64,000 nucleotides of DNA, taken from positions 124,001 through 188,000 of the forward strand of contig NZ_JOFH01000007.1 of the NCBI RefSeq assembly GCF_000721235.1, read 5' to 3'. The position numbers and the translations under genes are program-made. Below the pieces are notes generated by a model. The model was not told the DNA's origin, made no database searches, and saw nothing but the letters and a program-made list of their open reading frames with translations. The stretch is from Streptomyces olivaceus. Lineage in GTDB: Bacteria > Actinomycetota > Actinomycetes > Streptomycetales > Streptomycetaceae. Below, in pieces: positions 8,998-17,339 of this stretch (the stretch's first letter is position 1; each line of letters starts with the position of its first letter).

Positions 8998-9405
8998 TCA
9001 GGCGCGCACGTCGCGCTGCTGCACTTCCTTGAGGACCGCCGCCACCGTGGCGAAGTCGTTGTCGACGTGGAGCACGGTCTGGCCGTGATGAACCGCGGTC
9101 GCACACACCAGAAGATCGATGGGCCCGGCGGCCCGGTGCTGTCCCTGCTGGGTGAGCTTGTACTGCGCGGTATCGACCCAGCGCCACGCGTTCTTGGGAA
9201 CTGGCGAGGACTGGCAAAGAGCATCCACCTCTTCGGCCAACTCGTCGCGGTGGGCCGGACTGGTGGCCGAGTAGAGGAACTCCGCCCTCGTGGGCTCGCA
9301 GATGTGGAACACGCCCGCGGCGATGTGCCCTTCCCAGGGCAGCAACGCCCCCGGCGTGCGAAAGAGGTGCCAGAGCGCGGAGGTGTCGAGGAGGTACGTG
9401 ATCAC
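8998..9405 (-). CDS. vapC: PIN-domain ribonuclease toxin, VapC family
   Basis: 135 residues. The N-terminal YLLDTSALW holds the first catalytic Asp. A central acidic residue is present in EPTRAEFLYS, and the C-terminal DLLVCATAVHHG and HVDNDFATVA carry the last acidic residues of the PIN metal site. VapC toxins are Mg-dependent endoribonucleases acting on tRNA or rRNA. The gene overlaps vapB by 4 nt and is translated after it. The pair lies between two tRNA-Met-derived repeats (8881 and 10055), a position that suggests an element-maintenance module. Confidence 0.92.
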   Translation of the reverse strand: MITYLLDTSALWHLFRTPGALLPWEGHIAAGVFHICEPTRAEFLYSATSPAHRDELAEEVDALCQSSPVPKNAWRWVDTAQYKLTQQGQHRAAGPIDLLVCATAVHHGQTVLHVDNDFATVAAVLKEVQQRDVRA

Positions 9406-9635
9406 TCGAAGGCTGCCCGCCGGGCGCGCTTGGAAGCCGCATGCGCCGCAGCCGCGGCCTCGAACTCGCCCCGCTCACCCCGCGCGACCAGCTTTTCGGC
9501 AGCCTCCAACCGCTTGATGCGCGCCACGTAGTCCCGCAGAGCCCCGTTGACCGTCTCTTTCTTCGTCGAGACACCCATGAGCCGCATCGCCTCGGCCAGC
9601 GCCTCGTCATCAAGATCGACCTGGGTAACAGACAT
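9402..9635 (-). CDS. vapB: VapB-family antitoxin
   Basis: 77 residues from an ATG at 9635 with GAGGAG 8 nt before it; the upstream GTG at 9644 is too close to that site. The N-terminal VTQVDLDDEALAEAMRLMG and TKKETVNGALRDYV form the ribbon-helix-helix pattern of VapB antitoxins (VapB_antitoxin / DUF2191-like). A positively charged C-terminal helix would bind VapC. It should repress its own promoter together with VapC; a matching operator is seen at 9661-9687. Confidence 0.9.
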   Translation of the reverse strand: MSVTQVDLDDEALAEAMRLMGVSTKKETVNGALRDYVARIKRLEAAEKLVARGERGEFEAAAAAHAASKRARRAAFE

Positions 9636-9660
9636 ACCAGCCACTCCTCACCGAGAGTCC

Positions 9661-9687
9661 GTGATGTACATAACTACGATACATCAC
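9661..9687 (-). promoter_or_regulatory. vapBC operator and promoter
   Basis: Inverted repeat GTGATGTA (9661-9668) and TACATCAC (9680-9687), perfect 8-bp arms with an 11-bp spacer, beginning 25 bp before the vapB start. On the minus strand the AT-rich centre contains TATGTA-like -10 sequences. The spacing fits a ribbon-helix-helix antitoxin operator. Confidence 0.7.
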
Positions 9688-10481
9688 CAACATTCCCTTG
9701 CGCGGGCCATCAGGCACGAGGCAGACGCGACCCGATCGCCGACAGACCCCCGCAAGCCACAGTCACGGGCACCACACCCCCGGCCTGGCCGCAACCCGAA
9801 AAGCGGGACCACTTCGCCGGGGAACCACGGGTACGGATGCTCGGTGCAGGTGAACCCTCACGGGAGGGCCGTAGGACCGTTCCACGAGGCTCCAAGAAAG
9901 CGTCGCTACAACCTCCAGGTCAAAGCCGCTTAGAGGTCACCTTCGATGCGCGAGAATCCGCGGTCGCCACACCATCGTGAGGCGAACGCCACACGCGAAA
10001 CTCCACCCACAAACGCGTTTACCCAGGTCAGAACGGTCCTGTCTGGGGACGCTCGGTGGGGCGGGTGGGACTCGAACCCATAAGAGTGACGCCTCCCACC
10101 TGCAACGATGCCAAAACAACGGACAAAGCGGCCCGTTTCCGTCCGACTGCGTCCCGCTCGGTCCGGCTCGAACGGGGGTTGGTTAGGCGTTCGCCACACC
10201 GCCCCTGTACACGTACAACAACTGGCTCCGAGGAGCGCAGAAAGAATCCCCGGCCGCGTTCCTGACTCCTCCTACGAGACGGGAAAGACTACCGGCCTCG
10301 ACCTGCCCCCTGTCACGCTGCGTAGTGCTCGAGTTCCATGCCGGCGCGGAGCGGCCCACTTTGCCGGCTGCGCCGGGCTCGGCTGCATCGCCGTCCCTAG
10401 CGGAGAGCGGACCAGCAAGCTACCGCTGAGCCCGGAGTCGGCCCTCTCGCCACTGGAGCGGCCGCTCAATCCGGCAGGAGT
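9688..10481. other. Gene-free stretch containing the 10055 repeat
   Basis: About 790 bp with no protein that looks real on either strand. It holds the tRNA-derived repeat at 10055-10080. Sequence on either side (9700-10050 and 10085-10480) shows no integrase, transposase or RNA gene that I can recognise. Confidence 0.5.
10055..10080. repeat. Exact 26-bp copy of tRNA-Met 3' end (candidate attL)
   Basis: Identical over 26 bp, and in the same orientation, to 39041-39066, which is the CC-discriminator-acceptor-T-arm end of the tRNA-Met(CAU) gene on the minus strand. The neighbouring bases on both sides differ. The rest of the tRNA is absent here, so this is a 3'-end duplicate as left by site-specific integration into a tRNA gene. 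Confidence 0.7.
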
Positions 10482-10952
10482 TCAGGCACCTGTGACCACG
10501 CTCGGCTCACCCGTGGTCCACAAGGTGTGCAATACACGGCGGTCGATGCGCCACCCGTTGTCGGTGCGGACGAATGAGTCCGTGTACGTGCCGCCGGTGT
10601 GGTAGAAACCGGTGCCGCGGTGGTGGTGGGCGATGATCTGTGTTCGCGTGCGTACTCCCTCGTCGGAGGCCTCGATCCAGATCGCTCCCAGGAAGTGCTG
10701 GGTGGCATCGAGCCGCCTCATGAGGTCGCCGATGGCACCTGCGATCTCGTTCGCGCCCCGGGCCAGCACGCCGGTGAAGTCCTCGCCGCCCGGGATGTAG
10801 CTCTCAAAGGTGTTTTCGAGCTCTGCGGTGTCGGTGAACGCGTCCGCAAGCTGACCGAAGTCACGGCTGTCCAGCGCCTCGACATATCCAAGGATCACCG
10901 ACCGGATCTCTGCTTCGTCGCGACCGTCGATCTGCTGGGTGTTCTGCGTCAT
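10482..10952 (-). CDS. SnoaL-like (NTF2 fold) protein
   Basis: 156 residues from an ATG at 10952 with AAGGAAAAGGG upstream; the frame continues to 11063 without a site. The pattern IRSVILGYVEALDSRDFGQLADAFTD at the N-terminus and FYHTGGTYTDSFVRTDNGWRI near the C-terminus is typical of SnoaL_4-type NTF2-like proteins. These are small cone-shaped domains acting as isomerases, cyclases or hydroxylating enzymes on small organic molecules. The substrate is unknown. It is the first gene inside the putative left attachment site and runs leftward after the SDR 11259-12014 and an SDR remnant. Confidence 0.85.
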   Translation of the reverse strand: MTQNTQQIDGRDEAEIRSVILGYVEALDSRDFGQLADAFTDTAELENTFESYIPGGEDFTGVLARGANEIAGAIGDLMRRLDATQHFLGAIWIEASDEGVRTRTQIIAHHHRGTGFYHTGGTYTDSFVRTDNGWRIDRRVLHTLWTTGEPSVVTGA

Positions 10953-11064
10953 TACCCTTTTCCTTTGCTTCTGTGGTGCATGAATTGGTCGTTGGTGGAC
11001 GGGAGAAGTCAGGTCGGGGAGCAGCACGTCGCTGGCGTGCTGCGTGTCGATGTACTCGTCCACA

Positions 11065-11188
11065 CAGGCGACGCCGTCATCGCGGTCGCCGCGCCGCGGT
11101 GGCCCTGTTGGAGCAGCGTCTCGGTGAGTGACTGCCCCAGGCCTGCTCAGGCGGCGGTGATGTGCCAGGTGTGGGGATCGCGTGTCAT
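11065..11188 (-). pseudogene. N-terminal fragment of an SDR with in-frame stop
   Basis: An ATG at 11188 with a good AGGAGG site opens MTRDPHTWHITAA, then a TGA, then AGLGQSLTETLLQQGHRG in the same frame. Intact SDRs of this type read TWFITG-x-SxGLGRALTE-x-x-L-x-x-GHRVVAT, so this is the start of a gene cut down to about 40 codons, with a stop codon replacing the glycine-loop residue. Nothing of the catalytic part follows. It lies between the SnoaL-like gene and an intact SDR. Confidence 0.75.
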
Positions 11189-11258
11189 GTCCGTACCTCC
11201 TGGGCGGCCGGCTTGTAGCGGCCCGTCCGGTCGCGTGGTCGGTGGTGGGGGTGTGCGG

Positions 11259-12014
11259 TCACATCTGTCCCAGGCCGCCGTCGACGAAGAGTTCGGCGCC
11301 CGTGGTGAAGGAACTCTGGTCGGAAGCCAGGAACACCGCGGTGGCGGCCACTTCCTCGGGACGGCCGATGCGGGCCAGGGGGATGCTGCTGCCCATCTGG
11401 TCCCTGACCTGCTGCCGGGACTCGTCGTCGTGCGCCCCGGCCGCGACGTAGGTGGCAGGGGTATCGATGGGGCCAGGGCTCAAAATGTTGACGCGGATGC
11501 CGCGTTCAGTCAGTTCGTAGGCCCAAGAACGGCCCAGGCTGCGCAGGGCGGCCTTGGTCGCGCCGTACAGGCTCATCTGGGGAACGTTGCGGGAGGCGCT
11601 GACCGAACCGACGAGGATGATGGAGCCGCCGTTCGTCATCAGAGGCAGGGCCTTCTGCACGGTGAACAGCGCTCCGGCCACGTTGACGGAGAAATGCCGG
11701 TCGTAGTCTTTCTGAGTGATCTCGGTCAGAGGGAGCACGCTGCCGCCGCCCGCATTGACGAAGACGATGTCCAGCCGGCCGTGACGTTGCCTGATCGCGC
11801 TGATTACCTGGTCGATGGCATGAGGGTCGGCGACGTCGCCCTGGACGCCGGCGGCCTGGGTGCCGAGGTTCTCGACGGCGGCATCAAGTTCCGGTCGCCG
11901 TCGGCCGGTTATGTAGACGAAGGCTCCCTCCTTGATGAAGCGCCGGGCGGTGGCCAGGCCGATACCTGCCGTGCCGCCGGTGATGAGAGCGACCCTGTCG
12001 GACAGCTGTCCCAT
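11259..12014 (-). CDS. Classical SDR oxidoreductase
   Basis: 251 residues. NAD(P)-binding TGGTAGIG at 12-19, NAG motif at 87-89, catalytic Ser137, Tyr150 and Lys154 (MSLYGATK), and PG motif followed by DTPA. It ends FTTGAELFVDGGLGQM. Arg37-Arg40 after the second strand (ITGRRR) favours NADPH. It is a close paralogue of the SDR at 15940-16692: both begin MGQL, share the FTVQKALPL helix, and end with nearly the same DQSSFTTGAELFVDGG. A decayed MFS transporter gene lies just upstream on the same strand, as an intact MFS gene lies near the second copy. The substrate is unknown. Confidence 0.92.
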   Translation of the reverse strand: MGQLSDRVALITGGTAGIGLATARRFIKEGAFVYITGRRRPELDAAVENLGTQAAGVQGDVADPHAIDQVISAIRQRHGRLDIVFVNAGGGSVLPLTEITQKDYDRHFSVNVAGALFTVQKALPLMTNGGSIILVGSVSASRNVPQMSLYGATKAALRSLGRSWAYELTERGIRVNILSPGPIDTPATYVAAGAHDDESRQQVRDQMGSSIPLARIGRPEEVAATAVFLASDQSSFTTGAELFVDGGLGQM

Positions 12015-12099
12015 GATCAGTTCCTCCTTCTGGTGTTGTGGCCGAGGGCCTGTGGTGTGCGTTGTTTCGGGTAGGAGATCGGAGCTGTCGGGCAGGCTC

Positions 12100-12710
12100 C
12101 GCCACCGGGCGGGTGAAGGTCGAACAGGCCCAGAAGCGTGGCGGCGAAGGTCGTGGCTGCCGCTTCGCAGAAGGTCGGGCCCGGGCTGGCGGGGAAGGTG
12201 GCGGCGTTGTCACCTGCGACATGGACGCGACGGTGATCGCGAAGCCGAGGGAGCCTGCGACCTGCTGGGTGGTCTGGAGTAGGCCTGACATGGAGCCGGC
12301 GTCTTCCGCTTCCGGACCGGGCCTGATCACCACTGCGGTCGGGGTGAAACCCATGGCCGCCCCGACGCTTTGGATGAGCAGCGCGGGCAGGACGGCCCGT
12401 GGCGTAGCTGCCGGCGGAGTCGAGGGCCGGGAAGCGACGAACTCACCGTGACCAGGAGCGCCCCAGTGAGCGTGAGTGAAAGCGAAGCCCGACGTCAGGT
12501 GCCGAACCGCAGCGTGCGTTGGCAGTACTGCACGACCACGAAGAGGATGGCCGATTGGGTGCCGCCGATGAGCCACGATGGCCGGCCTTCAGCCCAGCAG
12601 CAGTACTGCTGCGAGAACGAAGGACGGGATCGGCCAGGGGACTCAGTGGTATGGATGAAACCGTAGACGAGCGCGAGGGGCCCGTTGGTGGCGGTGGCAT
12701 CCACGTGTTC
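12100..12710 (-). pseudogene. Remnant of a DHA2-family MFS transporter
   Basis: Two separated pieces match the intact MFS gene at 18640-20091. One frame near 12704-12495 reads DATATNGPLALVYGFIH and later FVVVQYCQRTLRF. Another, about 12396-12220, reads ALLIQSVGAAMGFTPTAVV and SMSGLLQTTQQVAGSLGFAI. These correspond to the middle (LGSLALVYGFVH, LVQFYQREL) and the C-terminal part (SMSGFLQMVQQVGGSLGIAV). The N-terminal half and intervening helices are missing and the frames do not join. The 224 bp to its right (12711-12934) holds nothing I recognise. Confidence 0.8.
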
Positions 12711-12934
12711 CCGAACATCGCCACCGACCGCCCCCGCGTCAGCAAAGCCGGGGCCGACACCGGCTAACCCACCAGGTCACGCCCGGCCCGCCCCGCACCA
12801 AATACCCTCGGTGGAACGGGGCCCTCTTCAAGGCGGGACGACCGCTACTGTCCCGGACGAGCGCAAGCAGGAAAACGCGGCGTCATCATCATTTCCGCTT
12901 AGGCCCTCGCTCGTACCGGTTACGCCGAGCGGCA

Positions 12935-13306
12935 TCAGGCCGGGTTCTCGCAGAAGGCCTCCACGTTGTTGCCGTCCGGGTCCCGCACGAAGGCGGCGTA
13001 GTAGCTGTCGTGGTACTGCGGCCACACCTTCGGCTGGTGCAGAACCGGCGCCCCCTGGGCCACGGCCGCGGCGTAGAAGGCGTCGACCGCGTCACGGCCG
13101 GGCGCCGCGAAGCCGAGGTGCGTCTCGCGGGAGGGCGATGCCGGTCCGACGACCGGACCGATCCAAAACTCGGGGCGCCCGGGCCCGTAGCCGATACGCT
13201 GCTGGTGCTCGATACGACGGCTGGCGCCCAGAGGTGCGAGCACGGCGTCGTAGAACGCCGCGCTCTTCTCGGGATCGGCGACCTGGATCTCCACGTGGTC
13301 CAGCAC
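12935..13306 (-). CDS. VOC-family (glyoxalase/bleomycin resistance) protein
   Basis: 123 residues from a GTG at 13306 with AAGGAGG 5 nt before it. It begins LDHVEIQVADPEKSAAFYDAVLAPLG and ends AFVRDPDGNNVEAFCENP, the paired beta-alpha-beta-beta-beta units of the vicinal oxygen chelate fold. Candidate metal ligands are the N-terminal His and the Glu in NNVEAF. Members isomerise, cleave or sequester small molecules, and this one cannot be assigned a substrate. It is 44 bp downstream of the epoxide hydrolase-like gene and probably in its operon. Confidence 0.88.
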   Translation of the reverse strand: MLDHVEIQVADPEKSAAFYDAVLAPLGASRRIEHQQRIGYGPGRPEFWIGPVVGPASPSRETHLGFAAPGRDAVDAFYAAAVAQGAPVLHQPKVWPQYHDSYYAAFVRDPDGNNVEAFCENPA

Positions 13307-13350
13307 GTTTTCCTCCTTATGGGGGTGGTGCGGAGTGGGGACGGTAACGA

Positions 13351-14268
13351 TCAGTCCTGGTAGTCGAAGAAGGTCTTGATCTCCCCGAGTACCCGTCCGG
13401 GTGCCTCGTGCAGGAGCCAGTGCCCCACTCCCTCGACAGGGCTGCCTGTCGCCTGCGGAGCGGCGTCCTTGAGCGCAGTGTGGAACGTGTCGAAGAGTTG
13501 CGCCTGGGCGATGATGTGGACGGGCATGTCCAGGGGCTTGCGCATGAGGCGGCGGTTGTCGGCCTCGTCCTGCGGCCATGCCTGGTAGTAGCGCGACCCG
13601 TTGTGCAGCACGCCCGGCCGGCCGTAGACCCGCGCGTACTCGTCGAGGCTCTTCTCCGGGGCTGGTGCGCCGAGCAGTTGATAGAAGTACGACAGGAAGA
13701 GGCGCTCCTGTCCGGCCACGAGCTGCTCGAAGAGCGGTTCCTGCTGGAAGAAGGAGAAGTGGAACGACAGCGGCTTGAGCTGGTCGAAGGTGAGTGAACC
13801 GCCGACGAGGCCGAAGTCCATGATCATCAAGCCGCCGAACTGTTCGGGCCACTGAGCCGCAAGGGCATAAGCGACGGCGCTGCCGAAGTCGTGCGCGACC
13901 AGCTGCACCCCTTCCTGGTGGCCGAGGTGGAGGAGCAGGCGGTGCACGTAGCGGGCGAGCGTGGCCTTGTCGTGCGAGGGTAGCTCGCCGGTGGTGTCCC
14001 CAAGTCCCGGCAGATCCACGGCGATGACCGTGTGACCCGGCAGCAGGTCGGGCATGATCGCCCGATATTCGTACCAGCTCTCCGAGAAGCCGTGGAGCAG
14101 CACGATGGTGCGGGGGCCGTCGCCTCCGACGACGTAGTGCATCTGAAGGCCGTCGATGGTGGTGAAGCGGTGCTCGAAGTGCTGAGCGAACTCCGGGTCA
14201 CCACGGGTGGCGGCGTCGTAGCCCTCACTCAACGGGGCTTCTGAAAGGGAGTGGAGGTGTGCGGGCAT
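13351..14268 (-). CDS. Alpha/beta hydrolase, epoxide hydrolase-like
   Basis: 305 residues from an ATG at 14268 with AGGAG 8 nt before; the frame extends upstream without a site. HGFSESWYEY provides the HG oxyanion segment. The nucleophile elbow VAHDFGSA places Asp127 where lipases have Ser, as in epoxide hydrolases and haloalkane dehalogenases, and GVGHWLLHEAP holds the catalytic His. The cap region (about 140-235) is present. There is no signal peptide. It is divergent from the old yellow enzyme gene, with a TGTAA/TTACA inverted repeat between them. Confidence 0.88.
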   Translation of the reverse strand: MPAHLHSLSEAPLSEGYDAATRGDPEFAQHFEHRFTTIDGLQMHYVVGGDGPRTIVLLHGFSESWYEYRAIMPDLLPGHTVIAVDLPGLGDTTGELPSHDKATLARYVHRLLLHLGHQEGVQLVAHDFGSAVAYALAAQWPEQFGGLMIMDFGLVGGSLTFDQLKPLSFHFSFFQQEPLFEQLVAGQERLFLSYFYQLLGAPAPEKSLDEYARVYGRPGVLHNGSRYYQAWPQDEADNRRLMRKPLDMPVHIIAQAQLFDTFHTALKDAAPQATGSPVEGVGHWLLHEAPGRVLGEIKTFFDYQD

Positions 14269-14315
14269 GAGGGGTGCTCCTGAAAGTTGACAGGGGGTGC
14301 CGGTCGGCGCGTTAA

Positions 14316-14341
14316 TGTAACGAACCTTGATACAGCTTACA
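14316..14341. promoter_or_regulatory. Inverted repeat TGTAA-N16-TTACA between hydrolase and OYE genes
   Basis: TGTAA at 14316-14320 and TTACA at 14337-14341 in the divergent promoter of 13351-14268 and 14533-15642. Related TGTAA/TTACA-type sites occur at 15812, 17255 and 18488, around the Rrf2 genes. Candidate operator; the regulator is inferred only. Confidence 0.45.
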
Positions 14342-14532
14342 CATCGTCGCACTGCCCGGAACGGCCGTCCCGCGGAGCAAGGAAAAGTGGGCCCGTGAGG
14401 GCTCCTGGCCGTTGACCCAAGGGGGCGTAGCCCTCCGGCGAGTGGTGATGGAACGGACCGAGCGCTCCCGCACCACACCGCAGCAGCCGGCCCCACCCGT
14501 GCGTGCACCCATCCCGGAACGGAGTCACATCA

Positions 14533-15642
14533 ATGACGTCGGCAGCGACATCCGCGAAGCCGTCCCTCTTCACGCCCGATTCACTCGGAGACATCAAACT
14601 CGCGAACCGTGTCGCGATGGCCCCGCTGACTCGGATGCGGTCGGGTTCCTCCGGCGTCCCCGGTGACCTGATGGTCGAGCACTACCGGCAGCGAGCGAGC
14701 CTCGGTCTGATCGTCACCGAGGGCGTCTACCCCAGCCGCGAGTCGCAGGCCTTCGTGGGGCAGCCGGGCATCGTCACTGACGAGCAGGTGGCCGGCTGGC
14801 GGCGGGTGGCCGAGGCGGTGCATGCTCAAGGCGGCCGCATCGTGATGCAGGTCGTGCACGCCGGTCGCGTCACCCACCCCGATGTCAACGGAGGGCTGCG
14901 CATCCTGGCTCCCAGCGCGATCGCGATCAACGGTGAGGGACACACGGAGAAGGGCAAGCAGCCTTACCCGGTGCCGCAGGCACTGACCGTCCCGGAAGCC
15001 CGAGCAGCACTCGAGGACTTCGTCACGGCCTCCCGCCGGGCGATCGAGGCCGGCTTGGACGGCGTAGAGGTCCACGCCGCCAACGGATACCTGCTGCACG
15101 AGTTCCTCTCCCCGGCGTCGAACCACCGCACCGACGAGTACGGCGGTACACCGACGAACCGGGCCCGCTTCGTCGTCGAGGTGGTCACGGCGGTGGCGAA
15201 GGCCGTCGGCGCCGGGCGGGTCGGGTTGCGAATTTCACCCGAACGCAACATCAAGGACGCCTTGGAGACCGACAGGGACGACGTCCTGGCCACCTACGGC
15301 CACCTGCTCGACCAACTGCGCCCGCTGGGCCTGGCCTACCTTTCCCTCCTGCACAAGGAGCTGGGAGGAGACCTGGCTCAGCAGTTGCGCCGGCGCTTCG
15401 GGGGCAAGTTGATGGCCAACAGCGGGTCCGCCTCGATCACCACGCGCGAGGAAGCGGTGGAGCTGATCGAGGCCGCTCACGCCGATGTCGTGGCCGTGGG
15501 TCGAGCGGCCATCGCCAACCCCGACCTGGTGGAGCGCTGGCGGGGCGAGCACGTGGAGAACGTGCCGCGCCCGGCACTCTTCTACACATCCGGTCCCGAG
15601 GGGTACACCGACTACCCGTTCCTCCAGGGCGGACAGAACTAG
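14533..15642 (+). CDS. Old yellow enzyme family FMN oxidoreductase (NemA-like)
   Basis: 369 residues from an ATG at 14533 with GGAG 8 nt before. It starts with the usual SLFTPDSLGDIKLANRVAMAPLTR and has the substrate-binding pattern VHAANGYLLHEFLSP. The FMN-binding C-terminal strands ANSGSASI and DVVAVGRAAIANPDL are present. These TIM-barrel flavoproteins reduce activated alkenes, nitro esters and quinones with NAD(P)H. The LTRMRSG segment follows the family. It is divergent from the epoxide hydrolase-like gene and is followed by an SDR on the same strand, a plausible pathway for an unsaturated carbonyl or epoxide. Confidence 0.93.
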   Translation: MTSAATSAKPSLFTPDSLGDIKLANRVAMAPLTRMRSGSSGVPGDLMVEHYRQRASLGLIVTEGVYPSRESQAFVGQPGIVTDEQVAGWRRVAEAVHAQGGRIVMQVVHAGRVTHPDVNGGLRILAPSAIAINGEGHTEKGKQPYPVPQALTVPEARAALEDFVTASRRAIEAGLDGVEVHAANGYLLHEFLSPASNHRTDEYGGTPTNRARFVVEVVTAVAKAVGAGRVGLRISPERNIKDALETDRDDVLATYGHLLDQLRPLGLAYLSLLHKELGGDLAQQLRRRFGGKLMANSGSASITTREEAVELIEAAHADVVAVGRAAIANPDLVERWRGEHVENVPRPALFYTSGPEGYTDYPFLQGGQN

Positions 15643-15811
15643 GGACACGGGCGGGCCCGAGCCTGCCGTCGTCCGGCGCGGCCCGCTCGCCTTTATGGTC
15701 TGTCCCCGGGCTGCCACAAGGTCGCGTCGCGGCACCACGGCGTGACAGTGCGGCGAGGTGAGGGGGCGGCGGCACACCGCTGATGCGGGTCGCCGCCGAC
15801 ACCCACGGCAA

Positions 15812-15840
15812 AGTGTAATCAAAGCTGTTATATTTTATTT
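15812..15840 (+). promoter_or_regulatory. AT-rich promoter/operator element upstream of SDR
   Basis: AGTGTAAT followed by an AT-rich tract (GTTATATTTTATTT) about 100 bp before the SDR at 15940, unusual in this GC-rich context. AGTGTAA resembles a half-site of the repeats at 14316 and 18488. The rest of the gap 15643-15939 holds no gene. Confidence 0.4.
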
Positions 15841-15939
15841 GAGCGGCTGGTGCAGCACCTCCGGCGTCCTTCACTGGAGGTGGCGGGCCCCCCGCAGCCT
15901 GCAGAGCCAGCCTCAGAGCAATTCTCCAAGGAGTGGGCA

Positions 15940-16692
15940 ATGGGACAGCTTGACGGAAAGATCGCCCTGGTCACGGGCGGTACCACTGGTATCGGCCTGG
16001 GCGCAGCCAAGCGTTTCGCACGGGAAGGCGCCACCGTCTACGTCACGGGGCGCCGCAAGTCCGAGCTCGATGCCGCTGTGGCAGCGATCGGCGCGGACGC
16101 CGTGGGAGTGCAGAGCGACGTGTCCAGGCTCGATGATCTCGACGCCCTGTTCGCGACCATCAGGGAGCGCAGCGGACGGCTCGATGTGCTGTTCGCGAAC
16201 GCAGGAGTGGGCGGCGTCACAGGCTTCGCAGACGTGACAGAGGAGGAGTACGAGCGAACGTTCGACATCAACGTCAAGGGCATGTTCTTCACTGTGCAGA
16301 AGGCGCTCCCGCTCCTTCCCGAGGGTGCCTCTGTCATCCTCACCTCCTCGACCAATGCCTCCCAGGGCATTCCGGCGATGAGCGTCTACAGCGCCACCAA
16401 GGCGGCTGCGCGCAACTTCGCCCGGTCTTGGGCGGCCGAGCTGGCGGGACGCAAAATTCGGGTCAACTCGATCAGCCCCGGCCCCGTCGAGACCCCCGGT
16501 CTCCTGCGCTTCGCGGGCGATGACGCCGATGCGCAGCGCGAACTCAAGGAAAACTTCGCCAGCTCCATTCCCATGGGGCGGGTAGGGCACGTGGACGAAG
16601 TGGCCTCCGCCACCGTCTTCCTCGCTTCCGACCAGAGCTCGTTCACCACGGGTGCCGAACTCTTCGTCGATGGCGGCCTCGCCCAGGTCTAG
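15940..16692 (+). CDS. Classical SDR oxidoreductase (paralogue of 11259-12014)
   Basis: 250 residues from an ATG at 15940 with AAGGAG 6 nt before. TGGTTGIG cofactor loop at 12-19, NAG at 87-89, and catalytic Tyr150/Lys154 in SVYSATK. SPGPVETPG follows the active site, and it ends FTTGAELFVDGGLAQV. TGRRKS after the second strand favours NADPH. It shares start, core and end with the SDR at 11259. It is co-oriented with the old yellow enzyme upstream and followed by a decayed and an intact Rrf2 regulator. Confidence 0.92.
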   Translation: MGQLDGKIALVTGGTTGIGLGAAKRFAREGATVYVTGRRKSELDAAVAAIGADAVGVQSDVSRLDDLDALFATIRERSGRLDVLFANAGVGGVTGFADVTEEEYERTFDINVKGMFFTVQKALPLLPEGASVILTSSTNASQGIPAMSVYSATKAAARNFARSWAAELAGRKIRVNSISPGPVETPGLLRFAGDDADAQRELKENFASSIPMGRVGHVDEVASATVFLASDQSSFTTGAELFVDGGLAQV

Positions 16693-16965
16693 GAAGCAGA
16701 CGGCCCGCAGGCCGTTTCACCGCGGACTGGGCAGCAGCGAAACCGTCCTTCCGGCCGTGCGGAACCCTGCAGGAAGTGCGCACGGCGGTATGCATGGGCG
16801 CCCCAGCTGCCCGCCTCCGTAGGCGCGCACGGTCGCACTGCCCAGGCGCGGTGACCATGAAATACCGGTGCAACGTCGGTCGTTATGCTTTCCAGCGCAG
16901 GCGGAGCGGGGAGCTTCCTCGTGGAAAAGAGGTCAGGGGCGTGCGGCGTGTGCGCGAAAGGTCGC

Positions 16966-17110
16966 ATGAGTCCGGCCATGCACATCCTGACCTGGCTGGC
17001 GTGCGACCGGCGCGGCATCGACAAAGGGGACGCAACGCCCCAGCGCATCACCGTTTCCCTCAGCGATCCCCTCGGCCAGAAGCTTGACCAGTGGTCCCTG
17101 TCGGGCGTGA
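16966..17110 (+). pseudogene. Truncated Rrf2-family regulator remnant
   Basis: The frame from the ATG at 16966 reads MSPAMHILTWLACDRRGID and then TPQRITVSLSDPL, clearly homologous (also at DNA level) to residues 7-40 of the intact Rrf2 gene at 17340 (MSLAVHILTWLAYDRRGTD, TSQRIATSVNTNPV). The recognition helix and the GRNGGW wing are lost. It is a tandem duplicate about 370 bp upstream of the intact copy. The rest of 16693-17339 has no other gene. Confidence 0.8.
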
Positions 17111-17254
17111 GCGATATCCGCACAGCAGGGACGAACGGCGCAGCCCAGCTCCGCGAGCAACGTCGGCACGTGACTTGCCACGGGTGGCCTGCGTCACGAT
17201 CGCGGACGCCCGAGCGGCATGCGACACCGCTAGAGCACGCGTCGCCCGGTTTTT

Positions 17255-17269
17255 CTGTAACTGTTACAG
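17255..17269 (+). promoter_or_regulatory. Palindrome CTGTAACTGTTACAG upstream of Rrf2 gene
   Basis: 15-bp palindrome with a single central base, flanked by T-runs, ending 70 bp before the Rrf2 start at 17340 and just after the remnant copy. It is a strong candidate for an autoregulatory operator. Confidence 0.55.
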
Positions 17270-17339
17270 TTTTTAGTGTCGCCGGCAGCGTGCGCGAGCG
17301 CCAGCCAGTACCGGCATCGACCAAGGGAGGCGAGCCCGC

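Noticed and set aside
10056..10265. Short rightward frame beginning VGLEP at the tRNA-derived repeat
   Set aside because: The GLEP/TRTH-like peptide is the translation of a tRNA T-arm, a known artefact also seen over the tRNAs at 39.0-39.4 kb.
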